DNA of 64,000 nt from positions 80,691 through 144,690 of the forward strand of contig JAZLBP010000012.1 in NCBI GenBank assembly GCA_045613745.1, in the 5' to 3' direction. The translations under genes were made by a program, and so were the position numbers. Positions 62,562 to 64,000 of this stretch are shown here, in pieces (the first letter of the stretch is position 1; every line of letters starts with the position of its first letter). This DNA comes from UBA940 sp045613745 (lineage in GTDB: Bacteria > Bacteroidota > Bacteroidia > Bacteroidales > Rikenellaceae). A model generated the notes under the pieces. That model worked only from the letters and a program-made list of their open reading frames with translations, was not told where the DNA came from and searched no databases.

Positions 62562-62590
62562 TGAGCCGCTCTCCATAGGCGGGCGGCTCA
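62562..62590 (+). terminator. Hairpin between the DUF3472 and mscL genes
   Basis: TGAGCCGC (62562-62569) pairs with GCGGCTCA (62583-62590). No T-run follows, so read-through to mscL is likely. Confidence 0.45.
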
Positions 62591-62630
62591 CTCCTAAAAC
62601 TAAATAAACTTAACCAAACACATTAAAACT

Positions 62631-63047
62631 ATGGCAAAAATCTTACAAGAATTCAAGCAATTCGCAATGCGTGGTAACGTGATTGATATGGCAGTCGGTG
62701 TTATCATTGGTGGTGCTTTCGGTAAAATCGTTAGCTCGCTGGTTGCGGATGTTATTATGCCTCCCATCGGTCTTTTGGTAGGCAACGTAAACTTCACCGA
62801 GCTGAGCATCGTTCTCAAAAAAGCAACCGAGGATACCGCAGCCGTTACTCTCAACTATGGTAACTTCCTGCAACAAGTATTCGACTTCCTTATCATCGCT
62901 TGGGCAATCTTTATGTTCATCAAAGTTATAAACATGGCTAAGAAGAAAGAGGAGGCAAAACCCGCAACTCCTCCTGCACCTCCCGCACCCAGCAAAGAGG
63001 AGGTTCTGCTGACCGAGATTCGCGACATTCTCAAAGAGCAAAAATAA
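62631..63047 (+). CDS. mscL: Large-conductance mechanosensitive channel
   Basis: A 138-residue homopentameric channel that releases solutes on hypo-osmotic shock. It starts ILQEFKQFAMRGNVIDMAVGVIIGGAFGKIV (in parts), the conserved N-terminal helix and TM1, with a periplasmic loop (NVNFTELSIVLKK), TM2 near residues 85-108, and a cytoplasmic charged helix EEVLLTEIRDILKEQK. Length is normal. No strong promoter is seen just upstream. Confidence 0.96.
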   Translation: MAKILQEFKQFAMRGNVIDMAVGVIIGGAFGKIVSSLVADVIMPPIGLLVGNVNFTELSIVLKKATEDTAAVTLNYGNFLQQVFDFLIIAWAIFMFIKVINMAKKKEEAKPATPPAPPAPSKEEVLLTEIRDILKEQK

Positions 63048-63069
63048 TCTCCCCCGAGGAGAAAACACG

Positions 63070-63106
63070 AAGAGTGGCTGTCCCCCGCGGGCAGCCACTC
63101 TTTTTT
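63070..63106 (+). terminator. Terminator of mscL
   Basis: AAGAGTGGCTG (63070-63080) pairs with CAGCCACTCTT (63092-63102), followed by a T-run. Confidence 0.9.
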
Positions 63107-63148
63107 GCAATTATACCGAGAATATATCCCTTATACTAAAATCTTTCG

Positions 63149-63157
63149 TATCTTTGC
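63149..63157 (+). promoter_or_regulatory. -7 box of the small lipoprotein gene
   Basis: TATCTTTGC, 23 bp upstream of the ATG at 63180. Confidence 0.65.
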
Positions 63158-63179
63158 TAATCACTAGCACAAATATGCT

Positions 63180-63659
63180 ATGAAAAAAGTCCTCGCCATA
63201 ATATTAATTACAACCACACTGCTTTCGTCGTGTGGTACACAATCCAAAGTACAATACATTTCGTGCTATGACGAATATTGTCAAAGATATATCGGCAAAA
63301 GCCATAAGCAACTAATCTCGGATTTGGGTGCGCCCAACCGAGAAACCTCGGATGGAGATGGAGGAACGATTATTATTTACGAAAAGATTACCGAACATCA
63401 CAATCTTTCATCCACAGGTGATTATGGTCTATATACAAGCGGCACTACCAAATCTACCGTAAGTTTCCTGCATTTGTATATTGACCGCGAAGGAGCGTGC
63501 TACAATGTAGCTACCAACCATATGCAAGTTGATTGGGTAGAAACGGCCGAGAAAGAAAAAGACCCCAAAAAGAAAAAGACTATTGCCATTGTTTTCGGCA
63601 CGATGGCAGCAGTATTTGCAGTCGCTTGCGGAATCGGAGCCATTGCATACTCGCGTTAA
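63180..63659 (+). CDS. Small lipoprotein with C-terminal hydrophobic segment
   Basis: A 159-residue protein: lipobox LLSSC with Cys18, a middle region with GKSHKQLISDLGAPNRETSDG that loosely resembles the SmpA/BamE-type fold (G-x-P-x4 turn after a helix), then a basic stretch (KDPKKKKT) and a hydrophobic segment at about 133-157 ending in YSR. A lipid anchor at one end and a membrane-like helix at the other is unusual. Function unknown. Confidence 0.7.
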   Translation: MKKVLAIILITTTLLSSCGTQSKVQYISCYDEYCQRYIGKSHKQLISDLGAPNRETSDGDGGTIIIYEKITEHHNLSSTGDYGLYTSGTTKSTVSFLHLYIDREGACYNVATNHMQVDWVETAEKEKDPKKKKTIAIVFGTMAAVFAVACGIGAIAYSR

Positions 63660-64000
63660 AACATATCTTATCAACACACAAACCTCCTGTCACGAATTGT
63701 TGACGGGCATTTGCTATTGCGGATGCTACACTGCCCATTTAAGCCTCGCATATATTATAATGCGCATCACATTCTCACTCCGCGACGCAGGGCATTCGGT
63801 CCTCCAACCACCTCACATTCCGCGGAACGGCAATGCATTGCGGTCCCCAACCTCCCTACATCCGCGGGGACTTGTTACAGCAGAGTAACCATCCCCTCCC
63901 TCTACTCCACCCGACACATTATCCCCCCCCCTCTACCTCGGGTTAGTTTTACACATTCCCCAATACGTATATATTATAATAGGTATATCCACGACAAATC
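63660..64000. other. Non-coding or unassigned end of window
   Basis: About 340 bp hold no convincing gene on either strand. It is C-rich on the plus strand with a run of nine or more C near 63927, and it contains two copies of ATATATTATAAT (63750-63761 and 63969-63980), the first inside a CGCAT/ATGCG inverted repeat. It may be upstream or downstream sequence of a gene outside the window. Confidence 0.5.

Noticed and set aside
63583..63888. 101-codon open frame at the window end
   Set aside because: It begins inside the preceding lipoprotein gene in another frame and has no recognisable composition or domain.

Overview
The window looks like chromosomal DNA of a Bacteroidota member, most likely order Bacteroidales. 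The signs are many Bacteroidota-type promoters (a -7 box TAnnTTTGY, often with TTTG or TTG about 20 bp upstream), a SusC/SusD pair, type III glutamine synthetase, GH97 and GH2 enzymes, BACON, DUF3472 and DUF5723 proteins, a long-form NusB, and a tmRNA tag ending in ALAA. An MqnE-type radical SAM enzyme suggests menaquinone made by the futalosine route. I could not resolve the family. No phage, integrase, transposase, CRISPR array, rRNA or tRNA gene was seen. The DNA reads as ordinary, mostly vertically inherited chromosome with a few accessory loci.

Layout. 1-5.6 kb: truncated dnaA, divergent phosphohexomutase, convergent glutamine synthetase III. 5.8-11.3 kb: a SusC-SusD-lipoprotein operon (read leftward). 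11.8-13.7 kb: two M23 (LytM) envelope peptidases. 13.8-18.0 kb: alaS-gpmI. 18.2-21.3 kb: prs, engB, purB. 21.4-24.1 kb: a Ca2+/Na+ antiporter, then pfkA-DUF4924. 24.2-30.6 kb: a compact leftward seven-gene operon (ACT-like protein, acidic repeat protein, RsmI, DUF389, LpxL-like acyltransferase, GT2, YkuD_2-like protein). 30.8-32.6 kb: nusB, a DUF1573 lipoprotein, yajC. 32.8-35.6 kb: a four-gene operon with a VTC polyphosphate-polymerase domain and DUF4956. 35.8-43.5 kb: GH97-GH2, then a NagB/PIG-L fusion and a PurF-like amidotransferase. 43.7-45.9 kb: Gfo/Idh oxidoreductase, tmRNA and a 113-bp tandem repeat. 45.8-47.3 kb: ECF sigma factor, putative anti-sigma and a divergent target. 47.4-50.5 kb: mqnE, PASTA protein, RluA-type pseudouridine synthase. 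50.6-53.7 kb: metallophosphoesterase, outer-membrane protein, rplS with a long leader, surE. 53.8-58.3 kb: a 989-residue lipoprotein with a DUF5723 barrel. 58.5-64.0 kb: CoA-transferase, BACON-DUF3472 lipoprotein, mscL, a small lipoprotein and a non-coding end.

The signals most worth following are these. (1) Two mirror-image TGTAAC-N16-CGTC promoters lie between the ECF sigma gene and a divergent membrane-protein gene, so the probable regulon can be read directly. (2) The tmRNA trailer can pair with the tmRNA's own 3' end, and the trailer unit is present three times in tandem. (3) In the NagB/PIG-L fusion the usual deaminase residues appear as Gln, Gln and Gln. (4) The mqnE promoter appears nested in the preceding terminator and so close to the ATG that a leaderless mRNA is predicted. 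(5) rplS has a ~205-nt leader. (6) The VTC-DUF4956 operon and the 989-aa/DUF5723 pair are coherent envelope systems of unknown function.
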